Source: Paractinoplanes polyasparticus (GTDB lineage Bacteria; Actinomycetota; Actinomycetes; Mycobacteriales; Micromonosporaceae). Taken from it: a DNA stretch of 64,000 bases. Location: assembly GCF_019710575.1 (NCBI RefSeq), contig NZ_JAHWFK010000001.1:496001-560000 (forward strand), given 5' to 3'. Both the position numbers and the translations under genes were made by a program. Numbering within the stretch: the stretch's first letter is position 1; the number at the start of each line of letters is the position of its first letter. Of this stretch, positions 47,893 through 57,130 are shown piece by piece. The notes beneath the pieces are model-generated. The model was not told where the DNA came from. It searched no databases and saw nothing but the letters and a program-made list of their open reading frames with translations.

Positions 47893-49239
47893 TCAGGAGC
47901 CGGACGTCACCGGGGCGGTGACCTCCGCCGTCTCGTCGTTCGCGGGCAGGGAGTCCATGAACGAGCTCACCGAGAACACGGCCCGGCCGGCACCGGCCGG
48001 CCCGTACCCGGGCGGGCTCGACAGCCCGTTGGCGTCCATCACCGCGCGGTAGGTCTCGAGCAGCCGCACGTGGTATTCCAGCGGCGCGCCCTCCGGGTTC
48101 GACTTGCCCAGCGGGGTCGTCGGCTCGGGGCACCAGGTGGTGAACCGGGGCGTGATGCCGCGCGACATGAAGTACTGCAGGCCCTCGGCGGTCGAGTCGA
48201 TCGCCTCGTTCACGGTGGTGAAGCCGTGCGGCGCGGCCATCTCGACACCGGCCACGAAGTTCGGGATCACGTTGCGCGGGCCGAAGATCTCGGCCGAGTC
48301 GAGGATCCGGCGGTGCCATTCCTCCCGGCCCACGTAGCGCTCCTTGCCGGGGCAGTAGAGCTCGAACAGCTTCTTGTCCCACACCTCGTAGTTGGGGTGG
48401 TAGATCTGGATGCCGTAGTCCTTGAAGCGCTGGACGTCGGCCTTGGGCAGCGCCTGGGCGACCACCTTGCCGATCCACCGGCCGGGGAAGCGCTCCTCGA
48501 TCGCCTGCGCGTACTGGCCGTAGAAGTCGGCCTCGGCCTTGCCCTGCACCTGCGAGGTGATGCTGCCGCCGGTCAGCGTGTAGGCCTGCGACGTCCGCGC
48601 GGTGTCGTGCTTGTCGATGATCGCGAGCGCCTCGAGGATCTCGTCGACCGGCTTGACCCCGGTGTAGGGCCGCCCGGCCGCCTTGTGCTGGCGCCAGTTG
48701 TGGTTGATGTCGCAGTACTGGCACTCCTCCTTGGCGCCGAAGTACTGGCAGACCCGGAAGGCGGTCAGGTAGATCAGATAGCCCCACTGGATCGTCGGGG
48801 CCACCTCCATCACCCGCTTGCCGTTGGCCAGCGTGTGCCGGTAGTAGTCCGGCATCGGGGGCAGCCCGACGTCGGCGATCGGCTTGCCGTCGAGGTAGAG
48901 GTGCATGCGACCGTCGTCGTCCGTCTTCACCCGGTACGGCGAGCTGGGGTTGACGCGGACCGACACGACCGTACGGCGGAAGTCGTAGGGACCCCCGGTG
49001 AGCACGATCTCCTCCGGCGGGCGACGCAGCGCGGCCGTGCCCAGCTCGGGCAGCGTGCGGTGGTCGAACGAGAAGATGAAGTAGGACTTCGGCTTGACGT
49101 CGCCGTTCTCGTTGTCGCTCAGCGCCGAGTCGTCGAACGCCAGCCCGCCGCGCAGCAGGTCCTCCTTGACGACGGCCTCGCGCGGAACGTGCGGAAAGCG
49201 TGCCATCAAGTCTTCGACTACGTCGGTGCGTGACCGCAT
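47893..49239 (-). CDS. Radical SAM-type protein with non-canonical CX8CX2C cluster motif
   Basis: Protein of 448 aa. Cys164, Cys173 and Cys176 (FRVCQYFGAKEECQYCDINH) form CX8CX2C; the usual radical SAM motif is CX3CX2C. After it, GKVVAQALPKADVQRFKDYG, VPNFVAGVEM-like strand NFVAGVEMAAP and PRFTTWCPEPTTPLG fit a radical SAM TIM barrel. About 150 N-terminal residues precede the cluster, with a beta-rich part (VVSVRVNPSSPYRV). The ATG at 49239 follows AGGAGGGG. Single gene; no obvious peptide, cofactor or partner gene nearby. Substrate unknown. Confidence 0.8.
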   Translation of the reverse strand: MRSRTDVVEDLMARFPHVPREAVVKEDLLRGGLAFDDSALSDNENGDVKPKSYFIFSFDHRTLPELGTAALRRPPEEIVLTGGPYDFRRTVVSVRVNPSSPYRVKTDDDGRMHLYLDGKPIADVGLPPMPDYYRHTLANGKRVMEVAPTIQWGYLIYLTAFRVCQYFGAKEECQYCDINHNWRQHKAAGRPYTGVKPVDEILEALAIIDKHDTARTSQAYTLTGGSITSQVQGKAEADFYGQYAQAIEERFPGRWIGKVVAQALPKADVQRFKDYGIQIYHPNYEVWDKKLFELYCPGKERYVGREEWHRRILDSAEIFGPRNVIPNFVAGVEMAAPHGFTTVNEAIDSTAEGLQYFMSRGITPRFTTWCPEPTTPLGKSNPEGAPLEYHVRLLETYRAVMDANGLSSPPGYGPAGAGRAVFSVSSFMDSLPANDETAEVTAPVTSGS

Positions 49240-49326
49240 GGGCCCCTCCTGATCAACAAGCAACCGCTCCATCCTCCCCCACACTGCCGCCGAAGCCCCA
49301 GCACCCGCAAACGGATGCGCGATGGG

Positions 49327-50253
49327 TCACTTGCCGTACGAGGATTCCCGGTCGGGAACATCTCCCTCACGAGCGTCCGGAGCGCCAGGAGCAGAATCAG
49401 CGGGCGCCGGAGCGAGAACGATGAGCGCCACCCCGGCCGCGATCACCGTGGTGGCCAGCAGGGTGCGGGCGGTCAGCGGCTCGCTCAGGATCCACCAGCC
49501 CAGCAGCACGGCGACCACCGGGTTGACGAACGCGTAGGTGCCGACGATCCGCGGCGCGACGTTGTCCAGCAGCCAGGTGTACGCGGTGTAGGCGATGAGG
49601 CTGCCGAAGACGATCAGATACCCGACCGCGAGCGCCGACCGCCCGGTGACGCCGATCCGATCCCATTCGCCGGTCAGGCCGGACAGCGCCACCAGGATCG
49701 CGCCGGCACAGATCATCTCGATCGCGCTGGCCATCAGCGCCGACGCCGGCCGGGGCGCGTGACCGGCGTACACCGTGCCGAGCCCCCAGCACAGCGCGCC
49801 GCCGAGCGCGACCATGATCGCCACCACGTCGCCCCCACCACCCGACGGCCGGGCCAGCACGGCGACCCCGGCGAAGCCCGCGAGCAACCCCAGCGTCACC
49901 GGCCAGGTGATCTTCTCGTGATCGGCCACGCGGCGGCCGAGCACGATCCAGAGCGGGATCGTGGCCAGGAACAACGCGGTGACGCCGGACGACAGGTACT
50001 GCTCGGCCCAGGCCGCCCCGCCGGTGCCCGCGGCCGGCAGCAGCAGGCCCTGAACGGCGCCCGCGCGCCACTGCGGACGATCCGGGTTCGGCATCCGGCG
50101 CCACCGGCAGTACGCGTAGAGCAGCGCCTCGGCGACCAGGAACCGGATCGCGTTCATGGTCAGCGGGGGTAGCGACTCCAGGCCCACCTTCTGCGCCAGA
50201 TAGGTGGAGCCCCAGACGACGTACACGATCAGCAACGGTCCGAGGAAGGTCAT
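49327..50253 (-). CDS. EamA/DMT-family exporter
   Basis: Membrane transporter of 308 aa with ten hydrophobic segments in two EamA repeats. It begins FLGPLLIVYVVWGSTYLAQK; the second half has YLIVFGSLIAYTAYTWLL and FVNPVVAVLLGWWILSEPLT, typical of the family. It exports small metabolites (amino acids, sugars or drugs). The ATG at 50253 follows GAGGAAGG. It is divergent from the GlxA-type regulator, with a palindrome in the 69-bp gap, so that regulator probably controls it. Confidence 0.92.
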   Translation of the reverse strand: MTFLGPLLIVYVVWGSTYLAQKVGLESLPPLTMNAIRFLVAEALLYAYCRWRRMPNPDRPQWRAGAVQGLLLPAAGTGGAAWAEQYLSSGVTALFLATIPLWIVLGRRVADHEKITWPVTLGLLAGFAGVAVLARPSGGGGDVVAIMVALGGALCWGLGTVYAGHAPRPASALMASAIEMICAGAILVALSGLTGEWDRIGVTGRSALAVGYLIVFGSLIAYTAYTWLLDNVAPRIVGTYAFVNPVVAVLLGWWILSEPLTARTLLATTVIAAGVALIVLAPAPADSAPGAPDAREGDVPDRESSYGK

Positions 50254-50277
50254 GCCTCTCGCGTACCCGGTCCCGAT

Positions 50278-50291
50278 TGGCAGATCTGCCA
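50278..50291. promoter_or_regulatory. Palindrome TGGCAGATCTGCCA
   Basis: Perfect 14-bp palindrome midway between the divergent EamA and GlxA genes. A related GGCA-N5-TGCC follows at about 50309. Likely operator of the adjacent AraC-type regulator; TGGCA/TGCCA half-sites are plausible for this family. Confidence 0.55.
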
Positions 50292-50322
50292 CGCGGGCGG
50301 CATTCCGTGCCATTCTGACGAC

Positions 50323-51270
50323 ATGACGGTCGATGTCGCCGTGGTGGTCGCCGAACCGGTGCCCGCCTTCGAGCTGGGAATCGCGAGCGAGATCTTCGGG
50401 CTGCCCCGGGCCGACCCGGAACTCCCCCGTTTCCGCTACGCGGTCTGCGCCGAGTCGTCCGGCCCGCTGCGCACCTCGACCGGCTTCCACATCACCCCGA
50501 CCGACGGTCTCGACCGTCTCGAACGCGCCGACCTGGTGATCGTGACCGGATCCACCCCGCCGGTGCCGCCGCCGTCGACCGCGCTGACCAGTGCCCTTTG
50601 CGCCGCCGCCGACCGCGGCGCCACGGTGGCGGCGCTGTGCACGGGCGCATTCACCCTGGCCGCCGTGGGACTGCTCGACGGACGCCGGGCGACCACCCAC
50701 TGGGCGTACGCGGACGACCTGACAACCCGGTATCCCCGGATCACCGTGGAGGTGGACCGGATCTACGTCGTCGACGGCACGATCGCCACCAGCGCCGGGG
50801 CGTCGGCTGCCATCGACCTCTGCCTGCATCTGATCCGCCGCGAGCACGGCGCCGACGTGGCCAACCGGGTGGCCCGCGAGATGGTCGTCCCGGCCCATCG
50901 CAGCGGCGGCCAGGCCCAGTTCTCGCGGCTCCCGGTGCCACCGCCCGCGGGGGACGGCCTGGCCGGACTGCTCGACTGGGCCGCCGACCACCTCGACGAG
51001 GACCTGTCGGTCGAGGCCCTGGCGGCACGCGCCTCGATGTCGGCGCGCACGTTCATCCGTCACTTCGCGGCAGCGACCGGCTCGACCCCGGCCGCCTGGG
51101 TGCGCGAGCAGCGCGTCCGCCACGCCGAACGCCTCCTGGAACGGGCCGACTCCACCATCGCGTCGGTGGCGCGGCGCTGCGGGTTCGGCAGCGTCGACAC
51201 GCTGCGGCGGCAATTCCGGCGCGTACGGGGTGTCGGGCCGGAGACCTACCGGGCAGCCTTCCGCCAGTGA
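50323..51270 (+). CDS. GlxA-family transcriptional regulator (DJ-1/PfpI + AraC HTH)
   Basis: Regulator of 315 aa. The sensor domain has the normal Cys106 in LCTGAFTLAAVGLLDG and HRSGGQAQFSR at its end. The AraC-type double helix-turn-helix (about 215-312) has MSARTFIRHF and ends VGPETYRAAF. A -10-like CATTCT ends 6 nt before the ATG, so translation may be leaderless. It is divergent from the EamA exporter and is its probable regulator. Confidence 0.92.
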   Translation: MTVDVAVVVAEPVPAFELGIASEIFGLPRADPELPRFRYAVCAESSGPLRTSTGFHITPTDGLDRLERADLVIVTGSTPPVPPPSTALTSALCAAADRGATVAALCTGAFTLAAVGLLDGRRATTHWAYADDLTTRYPRITVEVDRIYVVDGTIATSAGASAAIDLCLHLIRREHGADVANRVAREMVVPAHRSGGQAQFSRLPVPPPAGDGLAGLLDWAADHLDEDLSVEALAARASMSARTFIRHFAAATGSTPAAWVREQRVRHAERLLERADSTIASVARRCGFGSVDTLRRQFRRVRGVGPETYRAAFRQ

Positions 51271-51429
51271 GCCGGTAGCGTCACCGGGTCGCTGGACGAT
51301 CTCGTACCCGGGCCGGGCTTGATCGACCGGAGCCGTCAGAATCCAGAGGGTCAATGTCCGCATCGCGTCCGCAATGCGCCGTGCGGATCACATGAAGATC
51401 GTCCGAAGATGAGGTCGAGGGTGACAGAC

Positions 51430-51726
51430 ATGGAAGCGACGAGGCCGCTGCGCTGGTACAGCGGGATCGCCGTGGTGGTGTTCGGCATCGTGCCGACGGT
51501 GCTGCTGACCCTGCTGGTGACCGGCGGTCACACGCCGGGCACGGTGGGCCTGCTGCTGATCGGCGGCGTCCCGCTGGTGATCGCGGCCGGGGTCTTCGCG
51601 CTGCGCGGCATCAAGGGCGACGATCCCGAGGTCGCCGCCCGCCACCTGCACCTGAGCCTGGCCCTGGTGGCCGGGGCCGACGTGCTCATGCTCGGCGGCA
51701 ACGCCCTGATCCGGATGGGCGCCTGA
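51430..51726 (+). CDS. Small membrane protein, unrecognised
   Basis: Protein of 98 aa with three hydrophobic segments (WYSGIAVVVFGIVPTVLLTL; GTVGLLLIGGVPLVIAAGVF; LALVAGADVLMLGGNAL). GAGGG sits 8 nt before the ATG at 51430; a GTG at 51421 is an alternative. No family recognised. Monocistronic by spacing. Confidence 0.65.
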   Translation: MEATRPLRWYSGIAVVVFGIVPTVLLTLLVTGGHTPGTVGLLLIGGVPLVIAAGVFALRGIKGDDPEVAARHLHLSLALVAGADVLMLGGNALIRMGA

Positions 51727-52042
51727 CCAGCCCCGCAACCAGCACGCCGACCCTCATGACAGTTCCCCTCGGCCCCTCATGGGCAGCCCCTCTCGCTCCA
51801 CCCTGGGTGACCAGCGGGCCTCGCGAAACGTGACAGTCACCGTGTCGCTCGTCTCGTCCCTGGTCGTCCGTGCCGTCGCGGGCACCGGCGCACAGCTGTT
51901 CCTGGTCACTTCCGAGCAGATAGAGCTCGAACACGGCATCGGCGCCGTGCTGCGCTACGAGGACGGCGACAGCGCCACGGTTTCCGGGTAGCCGGTAGTG
52001 CGGTTGGGTGCTCGCCGTGACGACACGGGCGCGGGAGATCGC
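51727..52042. other. Intergenic region without a convincing gene
   Basis: About 320 bp. A plus-strand frame 51779-51991 (70 codons, ending AVLRYEDGDSATVSG) is open but matches nothing I know and has no good ribosome site. It may be an old gene end. Confidence 0.3.
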
Positions 52043-52048
52043 CATTGT
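52043..52048 (+). promoter_or_regulatory. -10-like element CATTGT before the kinase gene
   Basis: CATTGT ends 7 nt before the ATG at 52056, a spacing seen at other probable leaderless genes in this window. The first base departs from TANNNT. Confidence 0.35.
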
Positions 52049-52055
52049 CAAAGGC

Positions 52056-52922
52056 ATGGAAACTCTCCCGTACGAACCCCGGCACGCGGGGGCCGGACCG
52101 GCCGGCCGGCTGGTTGCCGGACGCTACCGGCTCGGCGCGCTGCTGGGCCGGGGCGGGATGGGATCGGTGTGGCTCGCCCACGACGAGCTGCTGGGGCGGC
52201 CGGTCGCGGTCAAGCGGGCCGACGAGCCGGGCCGGGCGCTGGACGAGGCACGGGCCGCGGCGAGCGTCGTCCACTGCGGCACGGTGCGCATCCTCGACGT
52301 GGTGCGTGACGGCGGCGAGCCCTGGATCGTGATGGAGGCGCTGAGCGGGCGGACGCTGGCCGACGTTCTGCGCGAGGACGGGCCGCTGGCGGTCGAGCGG
52401 GTGCGCCGCATCGGGCTCAGCCTGCTCGACGCGCTGGAAGCGGTGCACCGGGCGGGCATCGTGCACCGCGACGTCAAGCCGGGCAACGTGCAGCTCTGCG
52501 CCGACGGCCGCGTGGTGCTCATCGACTTCGGCATCGCCTGCTCCGCGTACGGACCGCGGCCGCCCGCCGAGGGCTTCGAGGGCAGCCCGGCCTACGTCTC
52601 GCCCGAGCAGCTGCGCGGGGCGCCGCCCGAACCCGCGAGCGACCTGTTCACGCTGGGCGCGACCCTCTACGCCGCCGTCGAGGGCCGCTCGCCGTTCGAC
52701 CGGGGCGACCTGGTCGCGACGATGCTGGCCGTGACTGAGGCCACCCCGGCGCCGTTCCGCCTCGCGGGGCCGCTGCGGCCGGTCATCGAGGGTCTGCTGG
52801 CTGCCGATCCGGGCCGCCGACGCACCCTCCGCCAGGCCCGGGAGGCGCTGGTCACAGCGGACGTGACGGCAGTCAAACGACCGATGTCGGAGCCGTGCGC
52901 CGGGCGCATGATCAAGGCATGA
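52056..52922 (+). CDS. Soluble Ser/Thr protein kinase (PknB-like catalytic domain)
   Basis: Kinase of 288 aa. Gly loop GRGGMGSVW, ATP-binding Lys in PVAVKRAD, catalytic loop GIVHRDVKPGNVQL, LIDFGIA, and SPAYVSPEQLRG are all intact. There is no membrane segment or sensor domain after the kinase domain, unlike PknB. The C-terminus is only about 30 residues past it. Its stop overlaps the ATG of the VanW-family membrane protein (ATGA), which may be its partner or substrate. ATG 52056 is preferred over 52008. Confidence 0.92.
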   Translation: METLPYEPRHAGAGPAGRLVAGRYRLGALLGRGGMGSVWLAHDELLGRPVAVKRADEPGRALDEARAAASVVHCGTVRILDVVRDGGEPWIVMEALSGRTLADVLREDGPLAVERVRRIGLSLLDALEAVHRAGIVHRDVKPGNVQLCADGRVVLIDFGIACSAYGPRPPAEGFEGSPAYVSPEQLRGAPPEPASDLFTLGATLYAAVEGRSPFDRGDLVATMLAVTEATPAPFRLAGPLRPVIEGLLAADPGRRRTLRQAREALVTADVTAVKRPMSEPCAGRMIKA

Positions 52923-54220
52923 CGACGTACGGGAATCAACGCTGGACGGCCTCGGCGGCGATCCCGGCGCCGCCGCCACCGCGGCGATCGCGCCGCTGGA
53001 TCCTGTGGCTCACCCTCGGCCTGCTCGTGGTCGTGGTGGGGGCCGCTGTGCTGCTGGTGCGGCCGAGCGCGGCGGTGCCGACCGGCACGTACGTCGCCGG
53101 GGTGGCCCTGGGCGGCCTGGACGACAGAGCGCTGCGGGGTGCGATCGACGGGCCGGTCCGCCTGAAGGTCGAGCAACCGGTGGCCGTCGTGGCGGGTTCG
53201 GAGCGGTTCACCGTGCGCCCGGCCGAGCTCGGCATCCGGCTCGACGTGGCCGCCACCGAGCGCAGCGTAGGCACGACCCGCTTCCGGCTGCCGGGCGAAG
53301 GGCGGCGCGACCTGCCACCCGTGCTGACCGTGGACGAGTCGCGCGCGCAGGACGGTCTGGATGCCGCACTGAAGCAGCTCAACCGCCCGGCCCGCAACGC
53401 GTCGGTGCGACTCGCGCCGCCGCAGACCGTGCTCGACGGGAAGGGCGATCTCGCGTACACGGCCTCGGACCGTGGGGTGACCCTCGACCGGGGTGAGCCC
53501 GGCCGTGGCGTGCAGACGACCGATGCCGTACGGCTGCTGACCGAGACCGTCCGCGGCGGCGGCGCCACGCTGAGCCTGCCCGTGACCACGCTGCCGCCCG
53601 GCAACGACACCCCGAAGCTGGCCGGCGTCGACCAACTGATCGGCACGTTCACCACCTACCACCCGTGCTGCGCCCCGCGCGTCACGAACATCCACCGCAT
53701 CGCCGAGCTGATCGACGGCACGGTCGTTCCCGCCGGCGAAACGTTCTCGCTGAACGACGCGGCGGGCGAGCGCACCCGGGCCGCCGGCTTCGTGCCCGCC
53801 CCCGCCATCGTCGACGGCGAGCTGGAGGACCAGCTGGGCGGCGGCGTCTCCCAGTTCTCGACCACCTTGTTCAACGCGGCCTGGTTCGCCGGCCTCGACA
53901 TCCGCAAGCACCAGCCGCACTCGCTCTACATCAGCCGTTATCCCCCGGGCCGCGAGGCGACGCTGGACTGGCGCTCGATCGACCAGGTCATCCACAACGA
54001 CACCGAGGCGCCGTTCGTCATCCGGGCGCGCACCACGGACACGTCGGTCACGGTCGGCATCTACGGCCACACCGGCAACCGCGAGGTCGAGTCGGTGACC
54101 GGCCCACGCCGCCCCCGCGACAACGGCGGCTTCCGCATCACCGTCACCCGCACGGTCAAGCAGGACGGCGCCGAGCGCGGCACCGACACCCTGAACTGGA
54201 CCTATCAGGGCCTCGACTGA
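52919..54220 (+). CDS. VanW-family membrane protein with peptidoglycan-binding-type domain
   Basis: Protein of 433 aa. A Pro-rich cytoplasmic tail is followed by one membrane segment (about 27-50). An extracellular PG_binding_4-like region (about 60-220; ALGGLDDRALRGAI, FTVRPAELGIRLD) precedes a VanW domain (about 240-390): NIHRIAELIDGTVVPAGETF, QLGGGVSQFSTTLFNAAWFA, YPPGREATLDW. VanW is accessory in vancomycin-resistance clusters but its role is unknown. Coupled by ATGA to the kinase; the N-terminal tail contains Thr/Ser residues a kinase could modify. Confidence 0.9.
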   Translation: MTTYGNQRWTASAAIPAPPPPRRSRRWILWLTLGLLVVVVGAAVLLVRPSAAVPTGTYVAGVALGGLDDRALRGAIDGPVRLKVEQPVAVVAGSERFTVRPAELGIRLDVAATERSVGTTRFRLPGEGRRDLPPVLTVDESRAQDGLDAALKQLNRPARNASVRLAPPQTVLDGKGDLAYTASDRGVTLDRGEPGRGVQTTDAVRLLTETVRGGGATLSLPVTTLPPGNDTPKLAGVDQLIGTFTTYHPCCAPRVTNIHRIAELIDGTVVPAGETFSLNDAAGERTRAAGFVPAPAIVDGELEDQLGGGVSQFSTTLFNAAWFAGLDIRKHQPHSLYISRYPPGREATLDWRSIDQVIHNDTEAPFVIRARTTDTSVTVGIYGHTGNREVESVTGPRRPRDNGGFRITVTRTVKQDGAERGTDTLNWTYQGLD

Positions 54221-54225
54221 CCGTC

Positions 54226-56976
54226 TCAGTCACGGCCGAGCCGCTCCCGCAGGTCGGCCGCGGACCGGGGGTCGATCTCGTCGAAGATGTCCAGCGCCGC
54301 CCGCCAGGACCGGCGGGCGGCGTCCGGCTCGGTGACCGCCAGGAACGTCTCGCCGAGCCGGGTCAGCAGCTGGCCCTTCAGGTAGCGCTCGCCGATCTCG
54401 TCGCACAGGACCGAACCCCGCTCGTACAGCTCGATGGCTGCGGCATGGTTCCCGCGATGCTGTTCGGCATAGCCGAGGCTTTCCAGCGTGTGGGCCTCGC
54501 CGTAGCGGTCGCCGGCCTGCCGGAAGAGCCGGAGCCCCTCCCGGCAGAGTTCGGCCGCGGCCGCGTGGTCACCGAGCAGAGCCGTGTACCAGCCGACGGC
54601 GTTGAGCGAGCTCGCGAGCCGCCGGTCGCCGGGCAGCCGGTGGCTGATCTCCAGTGCCCGCTCGGCGTGCCGCAGGGCGTCGGCCAGGCGGCCCTCGCGC
54701 TCCTCCAGCCAGGCGACGTTCTTGTGGCAGTTCACCAGCGCCGGCAGATCACCGATGCGCTCGAAGAGCTCGATGCTCGCCCGCAGGTGCCGCCGCGCGG
54801 TGCCGTAGCGCCGGAGCCGGGTGGCGGCGTTCGCCAGATCGCGGTGGCACCATGCCTGGCCCTGGACGTCACCCAACCGGTTCGCGGCGGCCAGGCCCCG
54901 GCGCTGGACCCGGGCCCAGTCGTGCCACCGACCGCTGCGGTTCAGGTACGTGGTCAGGGCCCAGGCCAGCTTCCAGGCACGCTCGTCCTCGCCCGCCGCG
55001 AAGGCCCGGTCGACCGCCTCGACCAGCACCGCCCGCTCTTCCGCGGCCCAGGCCATCGCGGCCGCGACGCTGTCGAAGTCGCCGGCGTCGCCCTTCTGCA
55101 GGCCGATCTGGTCGCGGTCGGGATAGAGGGCGCGGTCGACCGCGTACGCCCGGTGCAGATAGTGGTCGAGCAGCCGCCCCAGGGCGGTCGCGGACTCGTC
55201 GGCGCCGGTGGTCAGCTCGGCCCCGAACGCGCGAAGCAGGTCGTGTCCGGTGTGGTGGTCGCCGTCGGTGTGCACGAACCCGGCGGCGGCCAGCTCGCCG
55301 AGCAGCCGGGCGGCCGTGTCCCGCTCGACGCCGGCCAGCGCCGCCACCGCCGCCGTGCCGATCCGGTCGCCGATGCGCACGTGGAGCAGGCGGAAGACGC
55401 GGGCCGCGCCGGTCGAGAGGCGGCGATACGAGACGGTCAGCACCGTGCGCAGGTCGCTGCTCCGGTCCGCCGTGCCGGTGAACGCGTCCAGCGGGCGCCC
55501 GGCCCGGGCCAGCTGCGCCGCGAAGTCGGTCAGGGCGGACGGGGCCGGGCTGGTGGCAGCCCGGGCCGCCGCCACGGCCAGGGCCAGGGGCAAGCCGCTG
55601 CACCACCGCACGATCTCGGCGGCGGCGTCGGGCTCGGCGGCCAGGCGGGGCTTTCCCACGCGTACGGCGAGAAGCTCGTGCGAATCGGCCGCGTCCATCA
55701 GGTCCAGCGCCAGGTGCTCGGCCCGGCCGGTCACGGCCAGCCCGGTCAGCGGCTCGCGGCTGGTCACCAGCACGAGCGAGCCCTCGGCGCCGGGCAGCAG
55801 CGGCCGCACCTGCTCGGCGTCCCGGGCGTCGTCGAGCACGACCAGCATCCGGCGTCCGGCGAGCAGGCTGCGGTACAGGCTCGCCTGCGCCTGCACGCCG
55901 GTCGGCACCTTCTCGGGCGGCACCCGCAGCGCCTCGAGGAAGCCGCGTAACGCCTCGCCCGCGCTCAGCGAGCGGCCCGAGGGCGCCCAGCCCCGCAGCC
56001 CGACATGCAGCTGGCCGTCGGGAAAGCGGGACGCCGCCCGATGTCCCCAGTGGACCGCCAGCGCCGACTTGCCGACCCCGGCCGGGCCGGTGATCACCAC
56101 GCACGACGCGCCGCCCGGCACCAGCGCGTCCAGCGCCCGCAGATGGCGGCGGCGGTCGACGAAGCGGACATCGGCCGGCAGCTGCGCGGGCACCAGCTCG
56201 GCCAGGTCGCGGCCGGGCGCCTCCTCCAGCAGCGCGGCCAGCGTCGCGGCCAGCTCGGGACCGGGCTCGATGCCCAGATCGGCCACCAGGCGCAGCCGGG
56301 TGCGGCGGTAGACCTCGAGCGCGGCGGCCCGGCGCCCGGCCGCGGTTAGAGCACGCATGAGCAGCACGGCGAACCGTTCCCGGTAGGGGTTGTCGCGGGC
56401 CAGAGCTGTCAGCTCCCGGGCCACCGCGTCCGCCCGGCCCAGCTCGAGTTCCCAGCCCAGGCAGGTCTCCCAGGCCGCCATCCGGCGCTCCTCGAGCGCG
56501 TGGGCGGCCGTGCGCAGCGGCGCGGTGTCAACCCCCGACAAGGGCGGCCCGTGCCACAACCCCAGCGCAGCCCGCAGCGCATCCGCCCCGGCGGCCGCGT
56601 CACCGGTCGCCATCAGTCCGTGGGCGCGCTGCTCCTCGTCGTCGAACCGCGCCAGATCGTACGGAACCGGGCCCGGACTCAGCAGATAGCCCGGCGCCCG
56701 CCGGTCCAGAGTGGCGTTCAACCCGGCTCGGCGCAGCTGGGCCCGCAGCGTGGAGACCCTGTTCTGCACCTGGATGCGGGCGCCGGACGGCGGGTCGTCG
56801 CCCCACACCGCGTCGATGAGTTGCTCGACGCCCACCACGCGGCCGGCGTTGAGCAGCAGGCACGCGAGCAGGTTGCGGGCGCGCGGCCCACCGAGCGGGA
56901 GCGGACCGTCGGCGCGCACCTCGACCGGCCCGAGAATCCAGAAACCGGGCCCCCGGTGGCCCCCGCCCACGATCAC
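54226..56976 (-). CDS. SARP/AfsR-type regulator with BTAD, NB-ARC and TPR domains
   Basis: Regulator of 916 aa. An OmpR-like winged helix (about 10-95; GGPRARNLLACLLLNAGRVV) is followed by BTAD (about 100-250), an NB-ARC ATPase with P-loop ITGPAGVGKSALAV near residue 295 and LVVLDDARDAEQVR as Walker B, then TPR repeats to the end (SLNAVGWYTALLGDHAAAAE, TLESLGYAEQHRGNHAAAIE). GTG at 56976 is preceded by a leaderless-type -10 box. No biosynthetic cluster adjoins it. It is convergent with the VanW gene, 5 bp apart. Confidence 0.92.
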   Translation of the reverse strand: MIVGGGHRGPGFWILGPVEVRADGPLPLGGPRARNLLACLLLNAGRVVGVEQLIDAVWGDDPPSGARIQVQNRVSTLRAQLRRAGLNATLDRRAPGYLLSPGPVPYDLARFDDEEQRAHGLMATGDAAAGADALRAALGLWHGPPLSGVDTAPLRTAAHALEERRMAAWETCLGWELELGRADAVARELTALARDNPYRERFAVLLMRALTAAGRRAAALEVYRRTRLRLVADLGIEPGPELAATLAALLEEAPGRDLAELVPAQLPADVRFVDRRRHLRALDALVPGGASCVVITGPAGVGKSALAVHWGHRAASRFPDGQLHVGLRGWAPSGRSLSAGEALRGFLEALRVPPEKVPTGVQAQASLYRSLLAGRRMLVVLDDARDAEQVRPLLPGAEGSLVLVTSREPLTGLAVTGRAEHLALDLMDAADSHELLAVRVGKPRLAAEPDAAAEIVRWCSGLPLALAVAAARAATSPAPSALTDFAAQLARAGRPLDAFTGTADRSSDLRTVLTVSYRRLSTGAARVFRLLHVRIGDRIGTAAVAALAGVERDTAARLLGELAAAGFVHTDGDHHTGHDLLRAFGAELTTGADESATALGRLLDHYLHRAYAVDRALYPDRDQIGLQKGDAGDFDSVAAAMAWAAEERAVLVEAVDRAFAAGEDERAWKLAWALTTYLNRSGRWHDWARVQRRGLAAANRLGDVQGQAWCHRDLANAATRLRRYGTARRHLRASIELFERIGDLPALVNCHKNVAWLEEREGRLADALRHAERALEISHRLPGDRRLASSLNAVGWYTALLGDHAAAAELCREGLRLFRQAGDRYGEAHTLESLGYAEQHRGNHAAAIELYERGSVLCDEIGERYLKGQLLTRLGETFLAVTEPDAARRSWRAALDIFDEIDPRSAADLRERLGRD

Positions 56977-56983
56977 GCTCGCG

Positions 56984-56989
56984 ACTGTA
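56984..56989 (-). promoter_or_regulatory. -10 element TACAGT, leaderless start
   Basis: On the minus strand TACAGT ends 7 nt before the GTG at 56976 of the SARP-type regulator. Confidence 0.5.
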
Positions 56990-57130
56990 TCCGCTCACGC
57001 ACAGCGTCGCCGGGCCCGAACCGTCCCGGCGGCCTGTGAAAAATCTGTGTCGATGTCCGGGATCGTTGTCGCGCCACCCCACCGGGGCGGTGTCCGGCGT
57101 GCACGGGGGACGCCGGATGCCGCCCGCCGG

